DNA from: Prevotella sp.
GTDB lineage: Bacteria > Bacteroidota > Bacteroidia > Bacteroidales > Bacteroidaceae
Direction: 5' to 3'
Assembly (NCBI GenBank): GCA_017410365.1
Contig: JAFQQY010000047.1
Span: 62,001-126,000 of the forward strand
DNA: 64,000 nt
Shown here: positions 44,335 to 54,307 of the stretch, piece after piece
Layout of the letters: each line of letters starts with the position of its first letter
How positions within the stretch are numbered: the stretch's first letter is position 1
The notes under the pieces: generated by a model
Told to the model about the DNA's origin: nothing
The model's input: only the letters and a program-made list of their open reading frames with translations
The model's database searches: none
Made by a program: the position numbers and the translations under genes

Positions 44335-46323
44335 TTATTTTAAGTTGTATCCATATCTGACACTCAGGTATTTTGCCAATTCGGAATACTTGCCGGATTG
44401 ATTTAAAATGCTGACAATATCTTCAGGTGTGATACACTTGTATTTTCTCTCATCTAATAGTTGAGAGCGCCATGTCTCTTCAAGTCCCTTTTTAGAATAT
44501 CTGTATTTCCGATGCAAAAGTTGGGTGTTTTCTTTTGGAATAACATGAATATGGACGAAATCTTCTGCTTTAATTAATTCCACTTCTTTGTGGGCTATGA
44601 TTTGTTCAGCCCATAGTGTCTGGCGCATCAGTTGGTAAAAGGGCTCGACAAAATAGATAGTATTAAGATAGCCATTTGCGATAGAACGTAATTGACAAGA
44701 GTTGTCAATTAACCCAGAGTATCTGCGTAGTCGCTCCTTTCCGCTACCCTCTGTTCCAGACTTGTCTATGTTATACTCATTTCCTTCTGTATATTTCCAT
44801 TCGATGGGTATTAGTATTCTTGTGCCATCTTTCGTGATTGCCACCATGGCAGCGTCCACAGATGTGCAGTTTGCACCTCTTTTCACGATTCTCTCGTTCA
44901 GATAGTCTCTACTGCTTGTTACTTCAAATGAAATATATGAGTGACTCATGTCGCATTTCATGGTTTCCAAGTCGACAACTTTTTCTCCGATCATCATCTT
45001 GGCTAATTGTAGCGCAATGTCCTTGTCCTGCCTGATGGCAAAGAGGTGGTTTAGGCATGCCACTTGAGATGACAGGATGTGGTTTGGAATGCCTTCACTT
45101 CTCCAAAACACAATGTTTTCGCGGAGGAAGTAATCAACACAATCCTTGACAATGCCTTTATAGACATTCTTTTCAGATTCGTTGTTCTTTATACAGAACT
45201 CCCAGTTGCGATTGTTGAGTGTGCCACCGCCTTGAGCACCATAGAAAACCTCAGAGCCTTGTCGCATGAGCTGCAGTTGGCGGCATTTTTCTTTTTCTCT
45301 ATAATTTGTGGCTTTTCTTTCCTCAATTCGAGAAACAATCTTAGCTTGGTTTGGGGGGTCGATGTGATTGCTTGGCTGCTTGTATAAGGATGTTTCTATT
45401 ATGTCGAATCCTTGCATATTTCTTAGTTCGTCCAGTGTTGCGGGAGAAAAGAGGAATCTTGCAAATACCTTGTCGTTATTAGGGTCAGTTACATCTCCAA
45501 ATGCCGATTCTATTGTGTGACCAGATACTCTGTGGCTATTCCAACGGGATGCGTCGTTGAAGAGGTATCCCCCAACTGTTTGCTTAGGAGTGCTCTGTTT
45601 CCCATAAGCATTATTGTCAAGCGTTATGACATAAAACTCTGGCTGGCAAGCGATTTGTTCTAACTTTAATTGGCTTAGCTCATCGGGAAAGACGGGATCG
45701 GTCTCACTGAGATTCTGCAGAATAGATATTGTTTCAAGCTTGAAAGACTCGTAATATCCATATTTGCCGAACAGGTAGAAATCTGTTATGTGTTTCATCA
45801 AGCCGCTACTGCCGCTGACGGCATCACGTCCATATTTCAGTTCGATTATAGCTATACGGTGCGGAGCTCTCTTTGATATGGCGACAATATCGAATCGTGC
45901 GTTGAAGTCTGGATGGCTCTTATCCTTTGTTTTGCACCATTCCACATCGGTACAATACCACGCAGAATCTTTGTTCATGTTGTTCTTTATGAATAACTGT
46001 GCCTGTGCTTTTTTCTCTTCATTGGTTTTCTTGTCACTGTACTTTTTTATGGTTTCATAGTTTGCTATAATTTGCTCGTATATCTCGTGTTCTGAGCACA
46101 ATGTCAATATGGGTGAGTTGCTGATTCCTGTGAAATAATATTGGTTTATCTCGCACCTAACCTGTTCCCTTTGAGTGTAGTAAACCTTTGCAATGCTGAT
46201 GCTGTTGTAGTAGATGTTAAGGTAGCCGTTTCTTATGGCAATGAAAAGTTCGTCTCTGTTGTTAAGATATAACTTATACAAACAACTTTTCTTGAAATTT
46301 TCAACAAAAGTAATCCCTCTCAT
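44335..46323 (-). CDS. Protein with two apparent PD-(D/E)XK nuclease-like sites, candidate defence or restriction protein
   Basis: 662 residues, no signal or membrane segment. Two nuclease-like cores are visible: N-terminal D145...E161-x-K163 (FDIVAIS, then IAIIELKYGRDAV) and C-terminal D490...E508-x-K510 (SVDAAMVAI, then ILIPIEWKYTEGNEY). Both have the hydrophobic strand followed by (E)xK of the PD-(D/E)XK fold. The C-terminal half resembles the PGN_0703-like group named after a Porphyromonas protein. Stands alone between rpsA and tamB, two housekeeping genes, with A+T-rich spacers (44123-44334 and 46324-46449) and visibly lower G+C than tamB, which suggests insertion by transfer. No methylase or helicase partner. 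Function not established; a DNA-cleaving defence role is a hypothesis. Confidence 0.6.
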   Translation of the reverse strand: MRGITFVENFKKSCLYKLYLNNRDELFIAIRNGYLNIYYNSISIAKVYYTQREQVRCEINQYYFTGISNSPILTLCSEHEIYEQIIANYETIKKYSDKKTNEEKKAQAQLFIKNNMNKDSAWYCTDVEWCKTKDKSHPDFNARFDIVAISKRAPHRIAIIELKYGRDAVSGSSGLMKHITDFYLFGKYGYYESFKLETISILQNLSETDPVFPDELSQLKLEQIACQPEFYVITLDNNAYGKQSTPKQTVGGYLFNDASRWNSHRVSGHTIESAFGDVTDPNNDKVFARFLFSPATLDELRNMQGFDIIETSLYKQPSNHIDPPNQAKIVSRIEERKATNYREKEKCRQLQLMRQGSEVFYGAQGGGTLNNRNWEFCIKNNESEKNVYKGIVKDCVDYFLRENIVFWRSEGIPNHILSSQVACLNHLFAIRQDKDIALQLAKMMIGEKVVDLETMKCDMSHSYISFEVTSSRDYLNERIVKRGANCTSVDAAMVAITKDGTRILIPIEWKYTEGNEYNIDKSGTEGSGKERLRRYSGLIDNSCQLRSIANGYLNTIYFVEPFYQLMRQTLWAEQIIAHKEVELIKAEDFVHIHVIPKENTQLLHRKYRYSKKGLEETWRSQLLDERKYKCITPEDIVSILNQSGKYSELAKYLSVRYGYNLK

Positions 46324-46449
46324 TAATATATGTGCTTTAATATTTTATAGTAATAAAAAAATGGTGACAAAGTCAAGTAAAATAACTGATATTGTTTTTG
46401 ATGATTTGTATTTATGTTTTTCGTTGTTGATTTTAAGCTTCCCTAGGAG

Positions 46450-49400
46450 CTACTTCTTTTTCTTTTTCCTTCCAAACAAATCCCCGAGGTTGGTGAAGTC
46501 CTTCTTAATGATGATGCCGATGCCTTGAGTGTTAAGGCTTGACTTGGTGAAATATCGGTCGTTTGTCTGGTTGTAAACCCTGAGCGCCAGATTGCCGTTC
46601 GGCACGAGCATGTATCTCACGTCGAAGTCGCCGATGAAGCTGGAGTTTGCCGTTTTCACGTTGTCGCGATAGCCGAACTGACCGTTTATGATCAGACGGT
46701 TGTTCAGCAGACGGCCGTTGAGAAGTCCCTCGTACTCAGCATTATGCCATCCCTCGTCGCCCGTAGAAATGTTTGCGCCGAAGTTCCAGTTGTTGTTGTT
46801 AATCGCCGAACTGAGCAGGTTGTTTATCTGCGTCGATATTGTTCCGCTCAGCAATCCCTGCATGGCTTGCGTGGTTTGGCTCAGCTTGTCCGGGTCTTGA
46901 TAAGCCTCGTTGTTGTTTGTCTGCGGCATGAATCGCCCGAAGCCCAGTAGGTATATCACCTGTTGCTTCATGCCCTCTTCGCCCTGAATCACCGAGCGTA
47001 TGTTCCTTTCCTGGTCGCTGCTGGCGGTAGGCAGTTCGATGCCGTAGTCGAGTCGCAGGTCGAAAGGCTCGCCGGTTATGTTTAGCAGGCAGTTTACGCG
47101 TGTGGTATTGTCGGAATAGCTGTTGCCCACGTTGAGGTCAGATAGCGACACGCCGTTTACGGTGTGCACGGCTTGCAGGTTGAGTTGCGCCTTTGCCGGG
47201 TCGCCTCCGAACTTCAGGTATCCTCCCTCCTTGAACGTGAAGTTCTTCTTTATGATGTCCTGTATGGTCATGCCGTACGTGCCGCGCTCCACGTTGTATG
47301 TGCCGTACATGTTGAATCCCGTCTTGTTGTGGTATGCTGCATTCAGCAGAGCCGTTCCGTGAAGCGATATGCGGTCGTTTGTCCTGCTGTCCATCAGGAA
47401 GTTTACGGTGGCGTCAGGAGTGCAGTTTATCTTGAAGTTGATATATGTGTCGCTCGCCATGCTTATAGGCTTCTCGGCGGCCTTATTGGGGCTCGTTGGC
47501 AGCTCTGCCGTCGCCTTCGTATTCCATTTGATGAACTTCTGGTCGATTATGGCGTCGGGCGTAGATACATTATATGTAAAAGTGGAGTTTGGCCGCGTGG
47601 TCAGGTCGACCTCCATCCTCAGTTCCTTGCTCTTGCCGTGTATCTCTACGTTGCCCGCGCCGAACACGGTTCCGCAGAACACCTCGTCGCCGAAATCCTT
47701 GAAGTCGTACACCAGCAAGTTGTCGGTGTCCACGTAAAGGTCGTATGTCAGCTTTGTCAGGTGCTTGTGTCGTATGTACCCCCTTAGAGTGGCGTTATTG
47801 CCGTAGATGTCGCTTATGGCAGACGGCTTCAGCTCTATCTCGTCGGGTATGAGCTTCAGGGTGTCGTTCTTGAGATAATATTTCGTGTTCAGCGGTTTTA
47901 TGTTCATCTCGCCGTTCACTATCAGGTCGCCCACGAGATTAATCTTGCTGAGCGGTCCTATGAGGTTGGCATTACCGTGGACATGGCCCTTCACGCCCTC
48001 GGTAAAGCTGCTTGTAAACGACTCGAGGAAATCGAGGTGCATGCCCGCCGCCTTGATTTTCAAGTCGATAAATCCTGGCGATGGCGACACGTAGCCGTCA
48101 ATATATGTCAAGGCATCAGGACCGTCGTCAGCCACGGCGTTGATGTTGATGGTCTTTTGCGTGTTGTCCCAGTTCACGTTGGCATCGAGTACTCCCATCC
48201 TGCCGTCCTGGAAGGTGAATTCGTTTACCATCAGCTTGGCCTTTGCCTCCATGTTGCCGAACGGAGCCTTGATGTAGGCGCGCCCTGTGGCCTTGCCTCC
48301 GAAGCGCACCGAACGGAAGTTCACGAGGTTCAGTATGTAGTCGACATCAATGTTCCTCAGACTTACGGTCATCTGCTCTTTGTGTGAGTCGGAAGCCACG
48401 CCGTTTATCGTTATGCTCTCGTTGCCGTGCGATAGCATGAAGCGGCTTACGTTGATGTTTTTGTCGTTATAGACGATTCTTGCCTGGCTTATGTTCCATT
48501 TGTCGTCGTTGATGGTAAGTGTCGACGGCATTACGTTTATTTCTGCCGATGTGGCGCCGTTGTCTCTGCCGAAGATGGTAGAGATGGTTATCTCGCCAAT
48601 GAGTCGCTTATCGGCATTATTGTCGAAGTTTACCGATGTGGCCAGGCGGCTGTTTGCCGCCTTGTTGCTCATGTTCAGCTGGAACGGAATGCCGTTGTTC
48701 ATTATTTTCACTATCGAGAGGTCGCACGATAGCGTGTCGTTGGGCGATGTTATGGCTATGGTGGCATTCTGGTACTCCTGATTGTTGTAATAGAACTGAG
48801 GAACGAGGCAGTTGGCATACATCTCTTTTTTCGCGTCGTCTATCTTTGCCACGAACGTGGTGCGCCTGTTCAGTTGGAGCGGTATGCCGAGCAATGCCTC
48901 CATCCAGTCGGTGCGGTCGAGCACGCAATAAACCTGTATCTTGTTGTTGGTCTTCTTGTTGTGCTCGGGCAGGTTGGCTATGGTAGGCATTTTCTCTCTC
49001 ACCATATTTATTATGCTGTTCGGCAACGAGGCATAATCGAAAGAGCCGTTGATGCGCATGTGTCCGAAATCGCTGTTCAGGGTTATTGTCTGCTCGTTGT
49101 TTTCCCTTCTGGCGTCAAGCAACAGGTTTTCGAGCGTATAGCTGCGTTCGGGCGATTCCAGCGCCATGTCGCTCACCCTTATCTGGCCTTCTATGTCTTC
49201 CAGTCGTCTGCCCTTTAGCGACAGGTCTATTTTTCCGCAGAAGGCGGCATCTTGCCATTTCTGGCTTAGGTTCGTGGCCATAGGTGCGAGGTTGCCCACC
49301 TCAGAATTTATGTCAACCTGATATTTGCCGTTGCTCTTAGCCAATGCTCCGTCAACCTTTAGCATCGCGTTGGGGTCGTTGCTGCTGATAGAACCCTTGA

Positions 49401-50730
49401 AGTGGTCGTGCGCATATGTGCCTTCGAAGGCTATTTCCCTATATCGGTAGCTGTTGTAGTCGAAGGCAGGAACGGCTCCGCAGAAGGTTGTCGTTTGCGG
49501 CTTGAGGTCCTTGTCCAGAACGGCCTCAAACTGCGTCTGTAGCTTTATTATGCCCAGTCTGGTGTCGTCTAATAACTTGCCCAGCAGTATGCTGTCCGTC
49601 TGTATCTGCCCCGTCAAGATGCTCTTGTCTTCGAGCGATGCATTGAGCATTACGTTGCCCACGCCAGACGTAAGGTTGAAGCCTAGGTTGCCGTATCCCA
49701 GCGTGTCAATCTCGCAAGCCGCGTCAATCTCTATGCCGGCATTGGCTTGTGGCGATTTTGCTCCTGCCAGTTGCGACACCATGTTCAGCGATGTCTCGGC
49801 ATGCAGATTGGTGATGCGCATCATCGCCGCCGAACCTTCAAAGTCGGAGTGTAGTACTATGCTGTCATTGATGTCGGCCAGCGACGGACTTAAGAAAGCG
49901 AAATCGCGGGCGTTGATTATTGACTTGTCTATGGCGCCGTGGAACTTAAGCGAACCGAAGTCTATCTTGTCGTTTTTCGCGTTGTATGAAGCTGCAATGG
50001 TGTCTACCCTCAAGTGCGAATTAGGCATTCGGATGTTAAGGCCGCTAAGCAGGCATCCCTGCTTGCTGCCCTTGAACGCCACCGACATTCTGTTGACCTT
50101 TATGCCCGAGTGTTCGTTGAACGCAAGACGCTTGATGTTCAGGTTCACGCTATCGCTGTCCAAGGCCTTCAGCACGATATGGGCGCTGATGTCTTCTATA
50201 CATAGGTGAGAGGGGTTCAGTTTGCCCGGTGTGCGTGCGGCGAAATACCTGTCGTAGGTTACGCTTCCCTGACGCATGATGAGTGAATTGATGCGCAGGT
50301 CAAGAGGATTGGAACTGGTGGTGTCTTTCGATGCCAGCGAGTCGAGTACAAACTGGAAGTTGTGGTCGGCGCCTATGCTGTCTTGATAAAGATGCAGGTG
50401 AGTGGCAAAAATCTGTGCCGAAGAGATGGAAATCCTGCCCTTTATCAGCGAGGGCAAACTGATTTTCACGGCCAGGCGTCGTGACTTGACCATTTCCTTG
50501 TCTTGCTGGTCGTAGATGGTGGCTCCGTCGATGATGATGCGGTTCAGCATGCCCAAGTTAATCCTGTCTATCAACACCTTGGTGCCTAAGCGTTTCGACA
50601 ATACCTTTTCCACCTCAGAGCCGATGCGGTTTTGCACGGCTGGTATCTGAAGCAGCACAATAGGAAACACATACAATCCGATGGCTAACCAGATTATAGT
50701 GCCTGTAAGTATCTTAAAGAATTGTCTCAA
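46450..50730 (-). CDS. tamB: TamB-like translocation and assembly module protein
   Basis: 1426 residues. N-terminal membrane anchor (FFKILTGTIIWLAIGLYVFPIVLL) and AsmA-like start. A long beta-rich bridge follows with repeated 'G...LxxxxxxNLxG/GxxxxxG' strands (GNMEAKAKLMVNEFTFQDGR, GPLSKINLVGDLIVNGEM), and then the conserved C-terminal DUF490 domain (FEIHGK-type stretches, NLQAVHTVNGVSL, GEPFDLRLDYGIELPTA, NWNFGANISTGDEG), ending Lys-rich. Spans the periplasm and moves lipids or helps outer-membrane assembly. The start codon appears to be TTG at 50730: a TAA lies three codons upstream and the next ATG would remove the membrane anchor. TAAATTTG (minus, 50756-50749) is a possible -7 element very close to the start. 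Confidence 0.9.
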   Translation of the reverse strand: MRQFFKILTGTIIWLAIGLYVFPIVLLQIPAVQNRIGSEVEKVLSKRLGTKVLIDRINLGMLNRIIIDGATIYDQQDKEMVKSRRLAVKISLPSLIKGRISISSAQIFATHLHLYQDSIGADHNFQFVLDSLASKDTTSSNPLDLRINSLIMRQGSVTYDRYFAARTPGKLNPSHLCIEDISAHIVLKALDSDSVNLNIKRLAFNEHSGIKVNRMSVAFKGSKQGCLLSGLNIRMPNSHLRVDTIAASYNAKNDKIDFGSLKFHGAIDKSIINARDFAFLSPSLADINDSIVLHSDFEGSAAMMRITNLHAETSLNMVSQLAGAKSPQANAGIEIDAACEIDTLGYGNLGFNLTSGVGNVMLNASLEDKSILTGQIQTDSILLGKLLDDTRLGIIKLQTQFEAVLDKDLKPQTTTFCGAVPAFDYNSYRYREIAFEGTYAHDHFKGSISSNDPNAMLKVDGALAKSNGKYQVDINSEVGNLAPMATNLSQKWQDAAFCGKIDLSLKGRRLEDIEGQIRVSDMALESPERSYTLENLLLDARRENNEQTITLNSDFGHMRINGSFDYASLPNSIINMVREKMPTIANLPEHNKKTNNKIQVYCVLDRTDWMEALLGIPLQLNRRTTFVAKIDDAKKEMYANCLVPQFYYNNQEYQNATIAITSPNDTLSCDLSIVKIMNNGIPFQLNMSNKAANSRLATSVNFDNNADKRLIGEITISTIFGRDNGATSAEINVMPSTLTINDDKWNISQARIVYNDKNINVSRFMLSHGNESITINGVASDSHKEQMTVSLRNIDVDYILNLVNFRSVRFGGKATGRAYIKAPFGNMEAKAKLMVNEFTFQDGRMGVLDANVNWDNTQKTININAVADDGPDALTYIDGYVSPSPGFIDLKIKAAGMHLDFLESFTSSFTEGVKGHVHGNANLIGPLSKINLVGDLIVNGEMNIKPLNTKYYLKNDTLKLIPDEIELKPSAISDIYGNNATLRGYIRHKHLTKLTYDLYVDTDNLLVYDFKDFGDEVFCGTVFGAGNVEIHGKSKELRMEVDLTTRPNSTFTYNVSTPDAIIDQKFIKWNTKATAELPTSPNKAAEKPISMASDTYINFKINCTPDATVNFLMDSRTNDRISLHGTALLNAAYHNKTGFNMYGTYNVERGTYGMTIQDIIKKNFTFKEGGYLKFGGDPAKAQLNLQAVHTVNGVSLSDLNVGNSYSDNTTRVNCLLNITGEPFDLRLDYGIELPTASSDQERNIRSVIQGEEGMKQQVIYLLGFGRFMPQTNNNEAYQDPDKLSQTTQAMQGLLSGTISTQINNLLSSAINNNNWNFGANISTGDEGWHNAEYEGLLNGRLLNNRLIINGQFGYRDNVKTANSSFIGDFDVRYMLVPNGNLALRVYNQTNDRYFTKSSLNTQGIGIIIKKDFTNLGDLFGRKKKKK

Positions 50731-50797
50731 TTTCTTTTATTTATTATGCAAATTTACATTAAAAAGTTGGAACGGGAAATTTTTTCAACTTTTTTCT

Positions 50798-50827
50798 TTT
50801 GGGTAATTATATTTTTGTGTAATTTTG
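50798..50827 (+). promoter_or_regulatory. Promoter of the nqr operon
   Basis: TTTG at 50798-50801, 18-bp spacer, TAATTTTG at 50820-50827; ATG of nqrA at 50871. Divergent from tamB. Confidence 0.7.
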
Positions 50828-50870
50828 CGCATCAACATTTTACGATTTTATTAATTCATAAACCCAAATC

Positions 50871-52217
50871 ATGGTGAAAACAATTAAGTTGAAAAGAGGT
50901 TTGGACATTAATCTGGCAGGTGTGGCTGCCCGCAACAAGAAGCTGGCGCCCTCTGCTGACAGGTATGCCCTCATGCCTTCTTCGTTCACGGGCGTCGTGC
51001 CGAAGGTGGTTGTGAAAGAAGGCGACGAGGTAAAGGCTGGCACCTGTCTGTTTGTCAACAAAAACTATCCTGAGGTAGGTTTCTCGTCGCCCGTCAGCGG
51101 TGTCGTAGAGGCCATTGTAAGGGGCGATAGACGAAAGGTGTTGGCAGTAGTGGTTAAGTCCGACAGAAAGCAGGATAGCGTTGACTATGGTAAGAAAAAC
51201 GTCTCGAAAATGAGTGGCGAGGAAGTGGTGGACAGCTTGCTCAAGGCTGGTTTGTTCGGCTATGTCAACCAGCGCCCGTTCGACATCTCGGCCAATCCTT
51301 CGGGCACGCCAAGGGCGATATTCGTTTCCGCCTTGCGCGACATGCCGTTGGCGGCTGACTTCGAATACGAGTTGGAGGGTCAGGAGCATTATTTCCAGGC
51401 AGGTTTGACGGCTCTGTCGAAGATTGCGCCCACATATCTGGGCATCGGCAAGAAGCATACCTCCAAGGCCTTGCATGAGATGGCAGACGTTACCACGACG
51501 ATATTCGACGGTCCTTGTCCGGCAGGAAACGTAGGTGTTCAGATTAATAATATCTCGCCAATAAACAAGGGCGAAATAGTGTGGACGGTAGAACCTACGG
51601 CGGTGTTGTTCTTCGGTCGTCTGTTCCTCGACGGAGTGGTAGATTTGCGCCGTACCGTGGCGGTGGCGGGTAGTCAGGTAAAGTCGCCGTCATACATGGA
51701 TGTTCTCGTAGGCACACCTATTTCAACCATCCTTAAGGATAATGTGATAGAAGGGAACAACAGAATAATTAACGGCAATCCGCTTACCGGCACGCCTGTG
51801 ACCGATGATGCCACAGCATATATCGGTGCACACACCTCAGAGGTGACGGTGATACCTGAGGGCGACGATGCCGATGAGTTCGTGGGGTGGATAATGCCGC
51901 GCGTGAGCCAGTTCTCCGTAAGCAGAAGCTACTTCTCATGGTTGTTGGGAAAGCGTGCCTATACCATCGATGCCAGAGTGAAAGGCGGTGAGCGTCACAT
52001 GATAATGAGCGGCGAGTATGACAAGGTGTTGCCGATGGACATCCTGCCTGAATATCTTATCAAGGCAATCATCACAAACGACATCGACAAGATGGAGCAG
52101 TTGGGGATATATGAGGTTGCACCTGAGGACTTTGCGCTCGCTGAGTTCGTGTGCAGCTCTAAGCTTGAATTGCAGAAAATTGTGAGAGAGGGAATTGATT
52201 TAATGCTTAATGCATAA
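50871..52217 (+). CDS. nqrA: Na+-translocating NADH:quinone reductase subunit A
   Basis: 448 residues, soluble, peripheral on the cytoplasmic face; involved in quinone binding. Opens with the family start IKLKRGLDINLAGVA and a lipoyl-like fold (VVKEGDEVKAGTCLFVNKNYPEVGFSSPVSGVVEAIVRG). The C-terminal region has LDGVVDLRRTVAVAGSQVKSP and ISRSYFSWLLGKR-type 'VSRSYFSWLLGKRAY'. First gene of nqrABCDEF, which oxidises NADH, reduces quinone and exports Na+. Confidence 0.96.
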   Translation: MVKTIKLKRGLDINLAGVAARNKKLAPSADRYALMPSSFTGVVPKVVVKEGDEVKAGTCLFVNKNYPEVGFSSPVSGVVEAIVRGDRRKVLAVVVKSDRKQDSVDYGKKNVSKMSGEEVVDSLLKAGLFGYVNQRPFDISANPSGTPRAIFVSALRDMPLAADFEYELEGQEHYFQAGLTALSKIAPTYLGIGKKHTSKALHEMADVTTTIFDGPCPAGNVGVQINNISPINKGEIVWTVEPTAVLFFGRLFLDGVVDLRRTVAVAGSQVKSPSYMDVLVGTPISTILKDNVIEGNNRIINGNPLTGTPVTDDATAYIGAHTSEVTVIPEGDDADEFVGWIMPRVSQFSVSRSYFSWLLGKRAYTIDARVKGGERHMIMSGEYDKVLPMDILPEYLIKAIITNDIDKMEQLGIYEVAPEDFALAEFVCSSKLELQKIVREGIDLMLNA

Positions 52218-52397
52218 GGTTTTCTTTTACTGGAGTTATAGGGAGTTATAGGAAGATACCGCTTCGCTTATGAGTTAAAAGTCATTAGCTTCAAGCACAA
52301 GCAATCCTTAATCTCTCATCCCTCATCTGATTATTCCCTTCTCATTATGGAGAGGGGCAGGGGTGAGGCCTTTTCAACTCTTCAATTATAAATAAGT
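52218..52397. repeat. 180-nt non-coding spacer inside the nqr operon with degenerate repeats
   Basis: Contains 'ggagttatagggagttatagg', a 'gcttcgcttatgagt' string like 25018-25032, and a C/G-rich 'ggagaggggcaggggtgagg' string (52350-52370). The other nqr spacers are 4-19 nt. No gene or strong terminator is seen. Confidence 0.7.
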
Positions 52398-53555
52398 ATG
52401 AGATTTTTACGAAATTATTTAAATACAATAAAGCCCAACTTCGAGAAGGGTGGGCGATTCAGTGCACTAAGGAGTGTGTTCGATGGTTTTGAAACATTCC
52501 TTTACGTGCCCAACACGACATCGAAAAGCGGTGTCAGCATACACGACTCTATCGACTCCAAGCGAATAATGACCATGGTGGTGATAGCACTCATGCCGGC
52601 ATTGTTTTTCGGTATGTATAATGTTGGCTATCAGAACTATCTGGCTGCCGGAACGCTCGGCGATTCGTCGTTCATGGAACTGATGACATACGGTTTTTTA
52701 GCCGTATTGCCGAAGATTCTGGTAAGCTATATAGTAGGTCTCTCCATAGAGTTCGCATGGGCGCAATGGAAGGGCGAGGAGATTCAGGAAGGCTTTCTGG
52801 TGTCGGGAATGATTATCCCTCTGATTATCCCCGTCAACTGTCCCCTTTGGATACTCGCTATTGCCGTGGCTTTTGCCGTGGTCTTTGCCAAGGAAATATT
52901 CGGCGGAACAGGCATGAATATTTTCAATGTGGCACTTGTAACGCGTGCGTTCCTCTTCTTCTCTTATCCTACGGAGATGAGCGGTGATACCGTGTGGGTG
53001 GCAAATGAAAGCATCTTCGGCCTTGGCAACGATTTGCCTGATGCCTTCACCTGTGCCACACCATTGGCATTGGTTGGTCAGACGGGTGCGGCCGGTTATC
53101 CGTTGTGCGACATCATAACCGGTTTGATACCGGGAAGCATCGGCGAGACAAGTGTCATAGCCATAGCGATAGGTGCCGCTATACTGCTCTGGACAGGCAT
53201 AGCCAGTTGGAAGATTATGCTTAGCGTCTTTGCCGGAGGTGCCGTCATGGCATTGGTGTTCACTGCCACCGGTTCTACGCCAATCCAATGGTACGAGCAT
53301 CTGCTTTTGGGCGGCTTTGCCTTCGGTGCCGTGTTCATGGCCACCGACCCCGTGACGGCTGCCCGCACCGAAACAGGAAAGTATTTCTACGGATTCATCA
53401 TCGGTAGCGTTGCGGTCATCATACGCGTCATGAACCCAGGTTATCCTGAGGGCATGATGCTGGCCATATTGCTCATGAACATGTTTGCGCCGCTCATCGA
53501 CTATTGCGTGGTACAAGCCAATATTTCAAAGAGAATGAAACGTCTAAACAAATAA
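52398..53555 (+). CDS. nqrB: Na+-translocating NADH:quinone reductase subunit B
   Basis: 385 residues with about ten membrane helices; carries covalent FMN and riboflavin and forms part of the Na+ path. Family signatures: KEIFGGTGMNIFNVALVTRAFLFFSYP, GSIGETSVIAIAIGAAILL and GGFAFGAVFMATDPVTAARTE. FTCATPLAL corresponds to the flavin-attachment segment, with the Thr of CATPL as likely FMN site (inferred by alignment from memory). Confidence 0.95.
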   Translation: MRFLRNYLNTIKPNFEKGGRFSALRSVFDGFETFLYVPNTTSKSGVSIHDSIDSKRIMTMVVIALMPALFFGMYNVGYQNYLAAGTLGDSSFMELMTYGFLAVLPKILVSYIVGLSIEFAWAQWKGEEIQEGFLVSGMIIPLIIPVNCPLWILAIAVAFAVVFAKEIFGGTGMNIFNVALVTRAFLFFSYPTEMSGDTVWVANESIFGLGNDLPDAFTCATPLALVGQTGAAGYPLCDIITGLIPGSIGETSVIAIAIGAAILLWTGIASWKIMLSVFAGGAVMALVFTATGSTPIQWYEHLLLGGFAFGAVFMATDPVTAARTETGKYFYGFIIGSVAVIIRVMNPGYPEGMMLAILLMNMFAPLIDYCVVQANISKRMKRLNK

Positions 53556-53568
53556 ACGATTGACCACT

Positions 53569-54303
53569 ATGTCTGAGAAAAACAAGAAACGTTTGAATAC
53601 TAATTCAAATTCATATATCATTATATATAGTACGATATTGGTACTGGTGGTGGCTTTTATGCTGGCTTTCGTGTTTACGGCCTTGAAACCCATGCAGGAT
53701 GCCAATGTGTCGCTTGACAAGAAAAAACAGATTCTGGCCGCTCTGAACATCCGTAATCTTAGTGATGCTGAGGCAACTCAGAAGTATGTAGATGTTGTAG
53801 TGGCAGATGCCGTTATTGACGCGACAGGCAAGATTGTGGCGGAAGGCGAGAAGGGTGGCGAGAAGACCGCCTTTGTGCTCAACAGTTCCGACTTCAAGGC
53901 GGGAAAGTTGGCGGTATATTTCTGCGAGGTTGACGGACAGAAGAAATACGTGTTGCCGGTATATGGCATGGGATTGTGGGGACCTATCTGGGGCTATCTG
54001 GCACTTGATGACGACCGCAACACCGTGTTCGGAGTATATTTCAACCACGAGAGCGAAACGGCAGGTCTTGGAGCTGAAATAAAGGATAGCGAGCAATGGC
54101 AGCAACAGTTCCGTGGCAAGAAGATATTCAAGGCTGGAACCCAAGATATTGGCTTGTCGGTGGTTAAGAAGGTTACCGATGCCGCTACACAATGCGACGG
54201 CATCACGGGAGCCACTCTGACTATGGACGGTGTGACAGCCATGTTTGCCGATTGTCTGAAGGAGTACAAGGTTTTCTTAACAAACGAAATGCAGGAGGAA
54301 TAA
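53569..54303 (+). CDS. nqrC: Na+-translocating NADH:quinone reductase subunit C
   Basis: 244 residues from ATG 53569 (MSEKNKKRLNT); an in-frame TTG at 53560 is less likely. One N-terminal membrane helix (YIIIYSTILVLVVAFMLAFVFTAL) and a periplasmic flavodomain with the S/T-G-A-T flavinylation motif CDGITGATLT; FMN attachment predicted at Thr216. Residues MGLWGPIWGYLALD and HESETAGLGAEI are typical. Passes electrons between NqrB and the D/E pair. Confidence 0.95.
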   Translation: MSEKNKKRLNTNSNSYIIIYSTILVLVVAFMLAFVFTALKPMQDANVSLDKKKQILAALNIRNLSDAEATQKYVDVVVADAVIDATGKIVAEGEKGGEKTAFVLNSSDFKAGKLAVYFCEVDGQKKYVLPVYGMGLWGPIWGYLALDDDRNTVFGVYFNHESETAGLGAEIKDSEQWQQQFRGKKIFKAGTQDIGLSVVKKVTDAATQCDGITGATLTMDGVTAMFADCLKEYKVFLTNEMQEE

Positions 54304-54307
54304 AATT

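Noticed and set aside
44335-46323. Complete restriction-modification system
   Set aside because: No methyltransferase or specificity gene lies nearby; neighbours are rpsA and tamB.
47164-47787. 207-codon plus-strand frame opposite tamB
   Set aside because: Val/Leu/His-rich shadow of the minus-strand TamB coding sequence.
52698-53516. 272-codon minus-strand frame opposite nqrB
   Set aside because: His/Arg/Gln-rich antisense frame with no family likeness; nqrB is certain.
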